Positions 26,049-34,536 of a DNA stretch of 64,000 bases are shown piece after piece. The stretch is from CAXMNX01 sp964194845. GTDB lineage: Bacteria > Pseudomonadota > Alphaproteobacteria > Rhodobacterales > Rhodobacteraceae. The position numbers and the translations under genes were made by a program. Where the stretch lies: NCBI GenBank assembly GCA_964194845.1, contig CAXMNX010000075.1, positions 1-64,000 of the forward strand. The letters are read 5' to 3'. Numbering within the stretch: the first letter of the stretch is position 1; each line of letters opens with the position of its first letter. The notes beneath the pieces are model-generated. The model was not told where the DNA came from and did not search any database. It saw only the letters and a program-made list of their open reading frames with translations.

Positions 26049-26689
26049 CTGTCGACGAAGCAGAACGTCAGATGCAGTTCCTTTTTGCGCTCCGAAGCCG
26101 GGGCGTTATGGACGCCCGCGTGCTCGGTGCGATGGAAAAAGTCGACCGTGGTGCCTTTGTCAAAGGCGTCTTTTCCGAACGCGCCTACGAAGACATGCCG
26201 CTGCCAATTGCCTGCGGTCAGACCATAAGCCAGCCCTCGGTCGTTGGGATCATGACCCAGGCGCTGAATGTCCAGCCGCGCGACAAAGTGCTCGAGGTTG
26301 GAACCGGGTCGGGCTATCAGGCCGCCGTGCTCAGCCACCTTGCCCGGCGCGTCTATACGGTCGACCGCCACAAGCGTCTGGTGGCCGAAGCGCAAGCAGC
26401 TTTTGACAGCCTCGGGCTGACCAATATCACCGCGTTGACCGCCGACGGATCGCGCGGATACCCCGAACAGGCGCCCTTTGACCGCATCCTTGTGACCGCC
26501 GCTGCCGAAGATCCACCCGGACCCTTGTTGGCAGAGCTAAAAACAGGCGGTATCATGGTCCTACCGGTGGGTCAGTCGGACCATGTGCAAAGCCTTATCA
26601 AGGTGACGCGCAGCGAAAGCGGGTACGACTTCGAAGAACTTCTGCCGGTAAGGTTCGTTCCCCTGATCGAGGGGATGGGTCACGATTGA
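26045..26689 (+). CDS. pcm: Protein-L-isoaspartate O-methyltransferase
   Basis: Repairs isoaspartyl residues in damaged proteins using SAM. The 214-residue product contains VLEVGTGSGYQAAVLS (motif I), the IACGQTISQP substrate loop and the C-terminal PVRFVPLIEG strand. ATG at 26045 overlaps the surE stop. Cytoplasmic. Confidence 0.95.
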   Translation: MTVDEAERQMQFLFALRSRGVMDARVLGAMEKVDRGAFVKGVFSERAYEDMPLPIACGQTISQPSVVGIMTQALNVQPRDKVLEVGTGSGYQAAVLSHLARRVYTVDRHKRLVAEAQAAFDSLGLTNITALTADGSRGYPEQAPFDRILVTAAAEDPPGPLLAELKTGGIMVLPVGQSDHVQSLIKVTRSESGYDFEELLPVRFVPLIEGMGHD

Positions 26690-26748
26690 CCCGATTTGTT
26701 TGGCCAGCTCCCGCGAGAAGGATCGGCCATGTTTGTGAGGACAGAGCA

Positions 26749-27867
26749 ATGGCAAACTTAAGCACTCCCTTTAAGGTCGTATTGGTGACGTCAGCAGCAT
26801 TTGCGATCACGGGATGCGACAGCGACCTCGATTTCGATTTCCGCGGCGAGGCAGGGCAGTTTGACACCTCCGACGCTGCCCGCAACGCAGTGCGCGATGT
26901 GCCGCAACCGGATGCACGCGGTGTTGTTTCCTATCCCAGCTATCAGGTGGCAATCGCGCGACGCGGCGACACCATCGGCACAATCGCCGCACGGATTGGC
27001 ATTCCCGCCTCTGAACTGGCCCGATACAACGCAATTCCCGAAAACGTCGCCCTTCGCGAAGGCGAGGTCGTCGCACTGCCTATTCGTATCGCTGAACCCG
27101 GAAGTGGCACGTTTGACGGCCGTTCCGTTGACGTCGCAACGATCGCGGGCACTGCCATTGACCGGGCCGACGGCGCACCTGGTTTGCCGGCAGGCAATCA
27201 GCCAACGCGGCACCGCGTGGCCACCGGCGAGACAGCCTTTTCCATCGCGCGGCTCTATGACGTTCCCGTCGCCGCGCTGGCCGAATGGAACGGTCTTGGC
27301 GCTGATCTCGCGCTCCGCGAAGGCCAGTATCTTTTGATCCCCATTAAAGCGCCCGAGGTTCAGGTCGCCGCGATCGCACCAACCCCACGCCCCGGCCAAG
27401 GCACCGAAACGCCGCTGCCGCCTTCGGCGTCGACCGCGCTGCCGCAGGATGACACCCGACCAGCGGCAACGCCTGCGCCCGCCGACCTTTCCGCCGGGCA
27501 AACCGCCGCGTCCGATACGTCACGCCTCAGAATGCCGGTTCAGGGACGCATTATCCGCCCTTACAAGAAAGGCGAAAACGAAGGTATCGGCATTGCCGCT
27601 GCTGCTGGCTCAGCCGTCGCCGCCGCCGATGACGGAACCGTCGCCGCCATCACCCGCGATACCGATCAGGTGCCCATTCTGGTCATCCGCCACGAAGGCA
27701 ACCTGCTGACGGTCTATGCTGGCGTCGACGACATAGGCGTCAAGAAAGGCGACAGGATCAAACGCGGCCAGAAGATCGCCGTGGTGCGCGCAGGCAGCCC
27801 GGCGTTCCTGCATTTTGAGGTCCGCGAAGGCTTCGACAGCGTCGATCCGATCCCTTATCTAAATTAA
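26749..27867 (+). CDS. NlpD-like lipoprotein with LysM domains and degenerate LytM domain
   Basis: The ATG at 26749 has GAGG upstream. Residues 1-22 form a lipoprotein signal with lipobox AITGC (Cys23). Two LysM peptidoglycan-binding repeats follow (about 60-105 and 145-195), then a Pro/Thr-rich linker and a C-terminal M23/LytM domain (about 260-370). The zinc-ligand positions are changed: GENEGIGI replaces the HxxxD-type site and FLHFEVR replaces HLHFEVR, so it should not be a hydrolase. NlpD/EnvC proteins of this sort activate amidases for daughter-cell separation. Its place after surE-pcm matches nlpD. Confidence 0.87.
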   Translation: MANLSTPFKVVLVTSAAFAITGCDSDLDFDFRGEAGQFDTSDAARNAVRDVPQPDARGVVSYPSYQVAIARRGDTIGTIAARIGIPASELARYNAIPENVALREGEVVALPIRIAEPGSGTFDGRSVDVATIAGTAIDRADGAPGLPAGNQPTRHRVATGETAFSIARLYDVPVAALAEWNGLGADLALREGQYLLIPIKAPEVQVAAIAPTPRPGQGTETPLPPSASTALPQDDTRPAATPAPADLSAGQTAASDTSRLRMPVQGRIIRPYKKGENEGIGIAAAAGSAVAAADDGTVAAITRDTDQVPILVIRHEGNLLTVYAGVDDIGVKKGDRIKRGQKIAVVRAGSPAFLHFEVREGFDSVDPIPYLN

Positions 27868-27872
27868 GACGC

Positions 27873-27893
27873 TTCATCTTTTCTGAAATACGC
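27873..27893. repeat. Short intergenic repeat TTCATCTTTTC-N2-AAATACGC, copy 2
   Basis: Second copy, immediately after the nlpD-like gene; 19 of 21 bases match 25154-25174. It is followed here by the GC-rich hairpin pair at 27904-27949. Confidence 0.45.
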
Positions 27894-27903
27894 GCGTCGG
27901 GGT

Positions 27904-27950
27904 CCGGGGGCAGAATGCCCCCGGCGCGTCGGCACGCCGCAGGCGTGTCG
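27904..27950. terminator. Tandem GC-rich hairpins between convergent genes
   Basis: CCGGGGGCA-GAA-TGCCCCCGG (27904-27924) is a perfect nine-pair stem; a second stem, CGGCACGCC/GGCGTGTCG with one G-T pair, follows at once. They lie between the nlpD-like gene and the convergent DUF815 gene, a natural place for a bidirectional terminator, although no T-run is present. Confidence 0.5.
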
Positions 27951-27954
27951 AAAC

Positions 27955-28791
27955 TCAGATAACCACGCCCTGCCGCCCTGCCAGATCGACAAAGAACTGC
28001 CAGGCGACGCGGCCCGACCGCGCGCCGCGCGTCGCCTGCCATTCGATTGCCTCCGCCCGCAACGTCTCGGGCGAAACCGCGATGCCAAAAGCACCGCAAT
28101 ACCCGTCGATCATTGCCAGATATTCATCCTGATTGCAGGGATGAAACCCAAGCCAAAGCCCGAAACGATCAGACAGCGATACCTTCTCCTCGACCGCCTC
28201 GGATGGGCTGATCGCGCTTGATCGTTCGTTCTCGATCATATCCCGCGGCATCAGATGCCGCCGATTGGACGTGGCATAGAAGATCACATTGTCGGGCCGC
28301 CCCTCGATCCCGCCATCCAGCACCGCCTTCAACGACTTGTAGTGCTGATCATCGTGGGCGAACGACAGATCATCGCAATAAAGTAGAAATCGCGCCTCGG
28401 ACCCGCGCAGATGGTTCAAAAGCCGCCCGACCGAGGGCAAGTCCTCGCGCTGCACTTCGACAATCTTCAGCGCCCGCCCTTCAGCTTGAATTGCGGCATG
28501 TCCGGCTTTGACAAGGCTGGATTTTCCCATGCCCCTTGCGCCCCAAAGTAGGGCGTTGTTAGCAGGCAGCCCGTTCGCAAACTGGCGGGTATTTTCCAGC
28601 AGGATATCGCGAACCCGGTCGATACCCACCAAAAGCGAAATATCAATGCGGTTGACCTTTTGAACCGGGTCCAGACGATCCGGGCTGACGTGCCAGACAT
28701 AGGCGTCGGCGGCTGTGAAGTCCGGCGCATCAAGCGGCGCGGGCGCCAGCCGCTCCAGCGCGGCGGCGATCCTGTCCATTGGATCACTCAC
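27955..28791 (-). CDS. DUF815 family AAA ATPase
   Basis: A 278-residue P-loop ATPase. Walker A is GARGMGKSSLVK (about 84-95) and Walker B is FLLYCDDLSF; TSNRRHL corresponds to a sensor 1 region and the C-terminal RSGRVAWQF to an arginine-containing end. This is the DUF815 family, found beside tatC in Rhodobacteraceae. The start overlaps the tatC stop by four bases. The cellular role is not known. Confidence 0.88.
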   Translation of the reverse strand: MSDPMDRIAAALERLAPAPLDAPDFTAADAYVWHVSPDRLDPVQKVNRIDISLLVGIDRVRDILLENTRQFANGLPANNALLWGARGMGKSSLVKAGHAAIQAEGRALKIVEVQREDLPSVGRLLNHLRGSEARFLLYCDDLSFAHDDQHYKSLKAVLDGGIEGRPDNVIFYATSNRRHLMPRDMIENERSSAISPSEAVEEKVSLSDRFGLWLGFHPCNQDEYLAMIDGYCGAFGIAVSPETLRAEAIEWQATRGARSGRVAWQFFVDLAGRQGVVI

Positions 28792-29723
28792 GTCTTTGCG
28801 TCCTCTTCATCCTCGTCGTCGCCACCGTCGCCGTAGAGATCCTCGTCCTCGCCCAGAATGCCCTCTGCGCGCAACTCCTCGGTCTTCTTCTTCTCGACCC
28901 ACTTCACCAGCTGGATCGAGATCTCGTAAAGCCCGTAAACCGCCGTGAAAAGGATCAGCTGGGTCACCGGATCAGGCGGTGTCACAACAGCCGCAAGCGA
29001 CAGAATCCCCACTACCGCATACTTGCGAACGTCGGCCAGACCCCTGGCGGATACCAACCCCGCCTTGCCCATCAACGTCAGCAACACCGGCAACTGAAAA
29101 CACAGCCCGAACGCCATGATGAACTTCAGCGTGATATCCAGCGACTCGTTGACTTTGCCAAAGAACGTCACCTTCAGGCCCTCGCTGGTCTCCGGCACAA
29201 AGGCCGCGTCCGGCGGAATGTTATCTGCTGCGGGCGCCAGAAGGTTGGCAAAGATCGAACTTACATCGGCAAAGCCCAGGAAAAACTTCATTGCCAGCGG
29301 CGTCACAACGAACTGAGCGAACGATGCGCCCAGAAGGAACATCACTGGCGACGCCAGGACAAAGGGCAAAAACGCCGCCTTTTCAGTGCGATAAAGCCCC
29401 GGCGCTACAAACCGCCACAGCTGGTGCGATATGACCGGAAACGCCAGTCCAAAGCCAAACACAAACGAGATGCGAAAGAGTGTGAACAGATATTCCTGCG
29501 GCGACGTGTACTGCAAAATCGGTGCCGGATCGCCAAGATCGCGCAGCGTCGCCTCGATCGGCTGCAACAGGAACTGCAAGATCGGCTCGGCCACGATAAA
29601 GACCAACACGATCCCGATCAGCAAGGCGATGACCGAGCGGATTAGCCGATTCCTGAGCTCCGCCAGATGCTCGATCAGCGGGGCCGAGCTGTCTTCGATC
29701 TGATCGTCGTCAACGTCGCTCAT
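28788..29723 (-). CDS. tatC: Sec-independent protein translocase TatC
   Basis: Core of the twin-arginine translocase with TatB, recognising signal peptides with the RR motif. The 311-residue product has the N-terminal LIEHLAELRNRLIRS, FxPxxxL periplasmic features and six predicted membrane helices. The C-terminus is extended and strongly acidic (about 285-311), longer than in E. coli TatC. Coupled by four-base overlaps to tatB upstream and DUF815 downstream. Confidence 0.95.
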   Translation of the reverse strand: MSDVDDDQIEDSSAPLIEHLAELRNRLIRSVIALLIGIVLVFIVAEPILQFLLQPIEATLRDLGDPAPILQYTSPQEYLFTLFRISFVFGFGLAFPVISHQLWRFVAPGLYRTEKAAFLPFVLASPVMFLLGASFAQFVVTPLAMKFFLGFADVSSIFANLLAPAADNIPPDAAFVPETSEGLKVTFFGKVNESLDITLKFIMAFGLCFQLPVLLTLMGKAGLVSARGLADVRKYAVVGILSLAAVVTPPDPVTQLILFTAVYGLYEISIQLVKWVEKKKTEELRAEGILGEDEDLYGDGGDDEDEEDAKT

Positions 29724-30301
29724 GCCTTACTCTCAGGCTTTGCCGCCTTAGGCTTTGCCGCGCTAGACTTTGCCGCTGTAGCCTTCGGCGCTTTAGGCTT
29801 TGCTGCTTTAGGCTTTGCTGCTTTAGGCTTTGACGCTTGGGACGCCTTCGTCGCCCCGGGCTTCACTTCAGATTTTGCCGCCGCAGGCTTCGCCTTCGCT
29901 TCAGGCGATTTCCGCTTCGCCGAAGTTTCCTTGGCACTTTCGCGCGCCTTTCGGGCCTTCCCGGCGCGCTCTTCGGCCAATTTCGCGGTTTCCGACCCGA
30001 TGGATTTCGCCCTCTCCGAAGCTTTTGTCGGATCCCAACTGTCGAATTTCTCCGCCGCCTCGTTCAGCTTATCCAAGCCCATTTTAGACGGCGACGTCAT
30101 ATTTTTCAGATCACTCGCCGTTTCCTTGATACCCGCCTCGTCAGCGGCATCCTCCATCGCACGCTGAAACTCGCGCGCCATGCGGCGGATCTTGGTCGTG
30201 AATTTACCGAGCGCACGGAACATACCGGGCAGATCCTTCGGGCCGACGACGATCAACGCCACAACCCCAATGACCAGCAGTTCGCCCCAGCCGATGTCCA
30301 T
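29720..30301 (-). CDS. tatB: Sec-independent protein translocase TatB
   Basis: A single N-terminal membrane helix, MDIGWGELLVIGVVALIVVGP, then the FRALGKF amphipathic helix, as expected of TatB. At 193 residues it is long because of a C-terminal Ala/Lys/Pro tail of near repeats of KPKAA, encoded by a 15-base tandem DNA repeat. Lies 20 bases after tatA. Confidence 0.94.
   Translation of the reverse strand: MDIGWGELLVIGVVALIVVGPKDLPGMFRALGKFTTKIRRMAREFQRAMEDAADEAGIKETASDLKNMTSPSKMGLDKLNEAAEKFDSWDPTKASERAKSIGSETAKLAEERAGKARKARESAKETSAKRKSPEAKAKPAAAKSEVKPGATKASQASKPKAAKPKAAKPKAPKATAAKSSAAKPKAAKPESKA
29736..29838. repeat. 15-bp tandem repeats in the tatB 3' end
   Basis: About seven units of GCTTTAGGCTTTGCT-like sequence, the last ones almost identical. 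On the coding strand they encode the (A)KPKAA tail of TatB. The unit length is a multiple of three, so copy-number change would alter the tail but not the frame. Confidence 0.8.
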
Positions 30302-30321
30302 GCCTCAGACCGGCCCGACGA

Positions 30322-30540
30322 TCAGACCTTGTCCTTTTCGTCTTCTTCCGGCGTCACATCGCGCGCGACCTCGGCCGAGCTTTCTTCGATCTCTTTTTTG
30401 CCATCGTCCACGCCCTTCTTGAACGACGTGATGCCTTTGCCAACTTCTCCCATAAGGGACGAAATTTTGCCGCGGCCAAAAAGCACGAGAACGACAACGG
30501 CAATCAGAAGAATGCCTGGAAGACCGATATTGTTAAGCAT
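30322..30540 (-). CDS. tatA: Sec-independent protein translocase TatA
   Basis: A 72-residue protein with an N-terminal hydrophobic helix, the FGRGKISSLMGEVGKGI hinge and amphipathic helix typical of TatA, and an acidic tail. TatA forms the pore of the Tat system. The start has AGGGAGAGA upstream. First gene of the tatA-tatB-tatC-DUF815 operon; divergent from the WYL regulator. Confidence 0.94.
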   Translation of the reverse strand: MLNNIGLPGILLIAVVVLVLFGRGKISSLMGEVGKGITSFKKGVDDGKKEIEESSAEVARDVTPEEDEKDKV

Positions 30541-30660
30541 GGGTGTCTCTCCCTAATTTTCGAGTGGGTACCTAGGACCGCCATAACCAAAGGAAAAGGA
30601 CCAAACGAACGCCTGTGGCAATTTCCTTGGGAAACCGAAGCATTTTCTGGATGCGCATTC

Positions 30661-30686
30661 GCAACTGACAGGATAGTGTCAGTTGC
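30661..30686. promoter_or_regulatory. Palindromic operator upstream of the WYL regulator
   Basis: GCAACTGACA-GGATAG-TGTCAGTTGC is a perfect ten-base inverted repeat with a six-base spacer ending one base before the ATG at 30688. CTGACA-N6-TGTCAG dyads are typical of YafY/WYL regulators that control themselves and neighbours. The spacer supplies a GATAGT that could be the -10 box, so binding would block transcription. Confidence 0.7.
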
Positions 30687-30687
30687 T

Positions 30688-31425
30688 ATGGGCAACAACC
30701 CCAAACCCAACCTCGAATCAACGCGGCCCAAATCCGGCGGGGCTCGACCGGATCGGCTTTTTGAGCTGATCCAGATCCTGCGCGACGGGCGACTTCACAA
30801 GGGCGCAGAAATGGCCAGGCGTCTTGGCGTCTCGCTCCGGACCATTTATCGCGACATGGACACACTGATCACCAGCGGCATACCCGTCGAAGGTGAACGC
30901 GGGCTGGGCTACATGATGACCGCCCCAATCACACTGCCGCCGCTAAACCTGACTCTCACCGAATTGGAAGCCCTGCACCTCGGATTAAGCGTCGTCGCAA
31001 AAGCGGCCGACGAGGAACTGAAAGAAGCGGCAAAATCCCTGTCAGATAAGGTCGATGCCCTGTTGCCCGAAGATCGCGCTGCACCTGCCACCGGTTGGGG
31101 ATTTGCGGTTTATCCCTTTGCCGCAGCCGCCCGTGGCTTCATGCACATGGCCCCGCTCCGCGCCGCCATACGCTCGCGCCGGAAGGTTCGCGTCACCTAC
31201 GGCACGAATAAAGAACCGGAAATCCAAAGCACCATCCGCCCGCTTCAGATGGAATATTGGGGGCGGGTCTGGTCGCTGACATCCTGGTGCGAGACCGACG
31301 AAACCTTTCGCGTCATTCGCGTAGACCGCATCCAGACCCTCGACGTGTCATTTGAAACCTTCGAAGAGGAACCTGGCAAGACGCTGGCGGATTATCTGTC
31401 GCAAACGGATACGGCAATCTTCTAG
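30688..31425 (+). CDS. YafY/WYL-domain transcriptional regulator
   Basis: A 245-residue protein with an N-terminal helix-turn-helix (RLFELIQILRDGRLHKGAEM, LGVSLRTIYRDMDTL) and a WYL domain (about 140-235; RRKVRVTYG, EYWGRVWSLTSWCE) expected to bind a nucleotide or metabolite ligand. The ATG at 30688 is chosen because an earlier GTG (30676) would put the operator palindrome inside the gene. There is no ribosome site, so the mRNA may be leaderless. Probably autoregulated through the upstream palindrome. Convergent with the broken membrane gene. Confidence 0.87.
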   Translation: MGNNPKPNLESTRPKSGGARPDRLFELIQILRDGRLHKGAEMARRLGVSLRTIYRDMDTLITSGIPVEGERGLGYMMTAPITLPPLNLTLTELEALHLGLSVVAKAADEELKEAAKSLSDKVDALLPEDRAAPATGWGFAVYPFAAAARGFMHMAPLRAAIRSRRKVRVTYGTNKEPEIQSTIRPLQMEYWGRVWSLTSWCETDETFRVIRVDRIQTLDVSFETFEEEPGKTLADYLSQTDTAIF

Positions 31426-32431
31426 CCGCCGAAAACGACCGTCCAGCTCGATCCGACCGCGCTTGCCAAAAGTGGCGATACGATCGCGACGAAAGACTTC
31501 AGCGCGTCTGTGTAACCTACAGCGCCGAAGTTTTCCTTTATTGAATCGTCGTCCCAATCGCCTTCGGATTTCCGCAGCGTTTCGGTGCGAAGCGCAAGAC
31601 ACAAAAGCACTGGCAGATAGACCGATAGGATAAGTGCGCTGTAGGTCGTGCCGCGAAACAGCGACAGCGACGACACCATGGCATTGAACTGATCCTGCAC
31701 GACGGGATCCGCGATCAATTTGGCCGGCCATTGCATCCAGGCCTGGACCCAGATCATTCCGGCCGTCAGAAGAACCCCTGCACAGTATAGGTATCGCTGA
31801 GCCACGCGCCGGGCTGCGGACAGCCCCCGGATCAACGACGCGGGATCAGCATCACGTCCCGGCATGTCTCCAAGCGCGAGGATGATGCCTGTCAAAACCG
31901 CCGCAGCGGCGACTGATATAAGATAATTTGACAAATCAACCAGCTTTACCGAAGCGTCAAATCCTGTACCCGTCTCACAGGTCAGCCGATCAGGCAGGCA
32001 AGCGCCGGTCTTGGCGGCACCCAGGGACTGGCGCACCAGGTCCTCGCCCAGCAACTGATAGGATTCAAAGCTTTTCATGGCCTCGGGTTCTATGACCGAA
32101 AATATGAGTGTGGCGGCAATAACTGCCAGCAGCGCAACTGTCGTCCTGATCTGCGCCCACCCGGAAAATCGCGCCCACAGATCGACAGCAAAATCGCGGT
32201 GACGGCGACAGACGTCGTCACAAAGAAAAAGAAGGCTGCGAATACCAGATACCGTGACGCCAGTTCCACAAGCGGAGCGCCCGTCAACACTTCGGCACCA
32301 ACGGTAAGCCCGCTATCACCCCAAATGCCAAGCAACAGTGCGGAAGCCGTCAGAACCAACAGCGGAAACACAAGGATTGCTAACGCCCAGAAACTTATTT
32401 CTAGTTTTGCTCGCGGTAATTCGCTTCGCAT
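31422..32431 (-). pseudogene. Membrane protein gene interrupted by a frameshift
   Basis: Two minus-strand frames make one protein. The first (32431 to 32090) encodes two clear membrane helices and then loses sense after AVTAILLSICGRD. The other frame is open before its ATG at 32078 and encodes a further helix, WAQIRTTVALLAVIAATLIF, continuous with MKSFESYQLLG. Joining them near 32170-32240 gives about 335 residues and five to six helices. The second ATG has a poor ribosome site. A T-rich run (CTTCTTTTTCTTT in coding sense) near 32225-32240 is a possible slip point. No family recognised. It could be a real decay event or a base-calling error. Confidence 0.65.
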
Positions 32432-32492
32432 AATGGTATCAAGTCCTAATCCCCCTCAGCCTAGCGTCCCCACAACCACACACGCAATGGTC

Positions 32493-33584
32493 TCATGCGG
32501 GCGTTTTCACAGGAAAAACAAAACACTTTCCACGCCGGATCATCAGCCAAAGCGCCGTGCCGGGCGTTGGCAGAAATACCGACGGCACGGTGGCTTTCAG
32601 AACCGAGCCATCGTGATCCATGCGAAACTCAACCAGGCTCTCGCGCCCGATATATCGGCTTCGGATGACGCTTCCGCGCGCCGGTGCCCCGTCTTCCGGT
32701 GTCGGATGCGGGCCACGCCCTTCGCGGTCGAAGTCGATGCGCAGGTGCTGCGGGCGGATAACAATATCGACTTCGGTGCCGTCCGGCACGCCGGGTGCCA
32801 GAAACGCCCCAAACGGCGTATCGGTCAACGCCCCCTGGACAACACCTGTTATCACGTTGATATCGCTGAAAAATGCCGCCGCCTGTTTATCTGCCGGTGC
32901 GTTATAGACGTTATACGGCGCGCCCTTCTGAACGATCTTGCCGTTGCGCATCAGCGCGATCTCGTCGGCCATTCGCATCGCTTCATCGGGCTCATGCGTG
33001 ACAAGAAGCACCGCTGTGTCTTCCTCTTTCAGAATGTCCAGCGTCTCGTCGCGGATACCGTCGCGCAGCCGGTTATCCAGACCGGAAAACGGTTCGTCCA
33101 TCAACATGACGCGCGGTCGTGGCGCGATGGCGCGGGCCAGCGCGACCCTTTGCTGCTCGCCGCCGGACAGTTCGTGCGGATAGGCATTTGCAAAATCTTC
33201 AAGGTGAACACGTTCAAGCATCTCGCCGACGCGGCGCGCTTTGTCGGAGCTTAGCCCAGCCAGTCCAAAAGCGATATTTCCCGCCACCGACAAATGCGGA
33301 AACAGCGCAAAGTCCTGAAACATCAGCCCGATGGATCGCACTTCCGGCGGCAGGTTCGCACGCGAATCCGACAGATTTCGCCCGTCAACCACGACGCTGC
33401 CCTCGTCCTGTCGATCAACGCCCGCGATCAGACGCAGGGTTGTGGATTTGCCGCAGCCCGAGGGGCCAAGCAGGCACGTCACCTGCCCCGGTGCGATGGT
33501 CAGCGACACATCGGATACCACTTCGCGCCCGCCGAAGCGGCGCGTCAGTTTCGATACATGAAGCCCTGCGGTTAAATCAGTCAA
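32493..33584 (-). CDS. Iron(III)-type (FbpC-like) ABC transporter ATP-binding protein
   Basis: A 363-residue ATPase from a TTG at 33584, which has GAGGCGGG directly upstream; another TTG at 33638 would add 18 non-conserved residues. Walker A GPSGCGKSTT, signature LSGGEQQRVALARAI, Walker B MLMDEPFSGLD and a C-terminal TOBE-like regulatory domain (about 240-363) fit FbpC/PotA transporters. No permease or binding-protein gene is adjacent: upstream is an SDR, downstream the frameshifted membrane gene. Substrate uncertain (iron is the family guess). Confidence 0.88.
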   Translation of the reverse strand: MTDLTAGLHVSKLTRRFGGREVVSDVSLTIAPGQVTCLLGPSGCGKSTTLRLIAGVDRQDEGSVVVDGRNLSDSRANLPPEVRSIGLMFQDFALFPHLSVAGNIAFGLAGLSSDKARRVGEMLERVHLEDFANAYPHELSGGEQQRVALARAIAPRPRVMLMDEPFSGLDNRLRDGIRDETLDILKEEDTAVLLVTHEPDEAMRMADEIALMRNGKIVQKGAPYNVYNAPADKQAAAFFSDINVITGVVQGALTDTPFGAFLAPGVPDGTEVDIVIRPQHLRIDFDREGRGPHPTPEDGAPARGSVIRSRYIGRESLVEFRMDHDGSVLKATVPSVFLPTPGTALWLMIRRGKCFVFPVKTPA

Positions 33585-33688
33585 ACCCGCCTCGCAATAA
33601 TCCCGACCAATCAACTCAGGATTAACGCGAAATAGCAATGCGCGCCACCGCTCGCAACCCTGCGCGCAAGGTCACAGGTAAGACGCAT

Positions 33689-34471
33689 TCAAAACGTCGT
33701 ATTCACACCGCCACCATCCAAAAGGATATTCTGGCCGACGATAAATCCGGCGTGTTCGGAACAAAGAAAAGCGCAAGCCGCGCCAAACTCGGCCGCCGTG
33801 CCATAACGGCGGGCTGGTATCGTCGCCTCTCGCCGCGCGCGCGCTTCGGCTGGCGTTATGCCTTCCTTTTCAGCGACACCGCCGTCCAGCGATGTCGCAC
33901 GATCGGTGGCATGAATGCCGGGCAGAAGATTGTTGATCGTGACACCCGACGCCGCCACCTGCCGTGAAGTGCCCGCGACATATCCCGTCAGCCCCGCACG
34001 CGCCGAATTGGAAAGCCCAAGCACGGCAATCGGCGCCTTCACCGATTGCGAGGTGATATTGACCACCCGGCCCCAGCCGCGCTCCATCATCGCCGGCACC
34101 AGCGCCTTGATCAGCGCAATCGGCGTCAGCATGTTCGCATCCAGCGCCTTGATAAAATCTGTCCGCTCCCAGTCGGTCCACATCCCCGGCGGCGGCCCAC
34201 CGGCGTTGTTGACCAGAATATCGACGCCGCCACCTGCTGCCGCCAATACCTTGGCGCGCCCCTCGTCGCTGGTGATGTCTGCGGCCACCGCGATCACGTT
34301 CACATCATAAGTGCCGCGAATTCCCGCCGCCGTCGCCTCAAGTGCCTCCGAGCCCCGTGCGTTCAGAACCAGATCGACGCCCGCCGCCGCCAAAGCCTCG
34401 GCGCAGCCCCGCCCAAGCCCCTTGGACGAAGCACAGACAATCGCGCGTTTACCCGAAATGCCAAGATCCAT
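33689..34471 (-). CDS. SDR family oxidoreductase
   Basis: A 260-residue short-chain dehydrogenase: nucleotide-binding SSKGLGRG near residue 15, NNAGGPPPG, then NITSQSVKAP supplying Ser. The catalytic Tyr-x-x-x-Lys is replaced by SNSARAGLTG, as in the FabL-like/7-alpha-HSDH-like subgroup in which S-x-S-A-R-A-G replaces YxxxK. Redox activity is therefore uncertain. It is upstream of the orphan ATPase with a 104-base gap. Confidence 0.84.
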   Translation of the reverse strand: MDLGISGKRAIVCASSKGLGRGCAEALAAAGVDLVLNARGSEALEATAAGIRGTYDVNVIAVAADITSDEGRAKVLAAAGGGVDILVNNAGGPPPGMWTDWERTDFIKALDANMLTPIALIKALVPAMMERGWGRVVNITSQSVKAPIAVLGLSNSARAGLTGYVAGTSRQVAASGVTINNLLPGIHATDRATSLDGGVAEKEGITPAEARARREATIPARRYGTAAEFGAACAFLCSEHAGFIVGQNILLDGGGVNTTF

Positions 34472-34536
34472 GAAAAACCTCCCCTGAGTGTCTCAGAGGA
34501 GGTAGCATCCTTGATGCGAAGTGCAAAGTTTATGAT

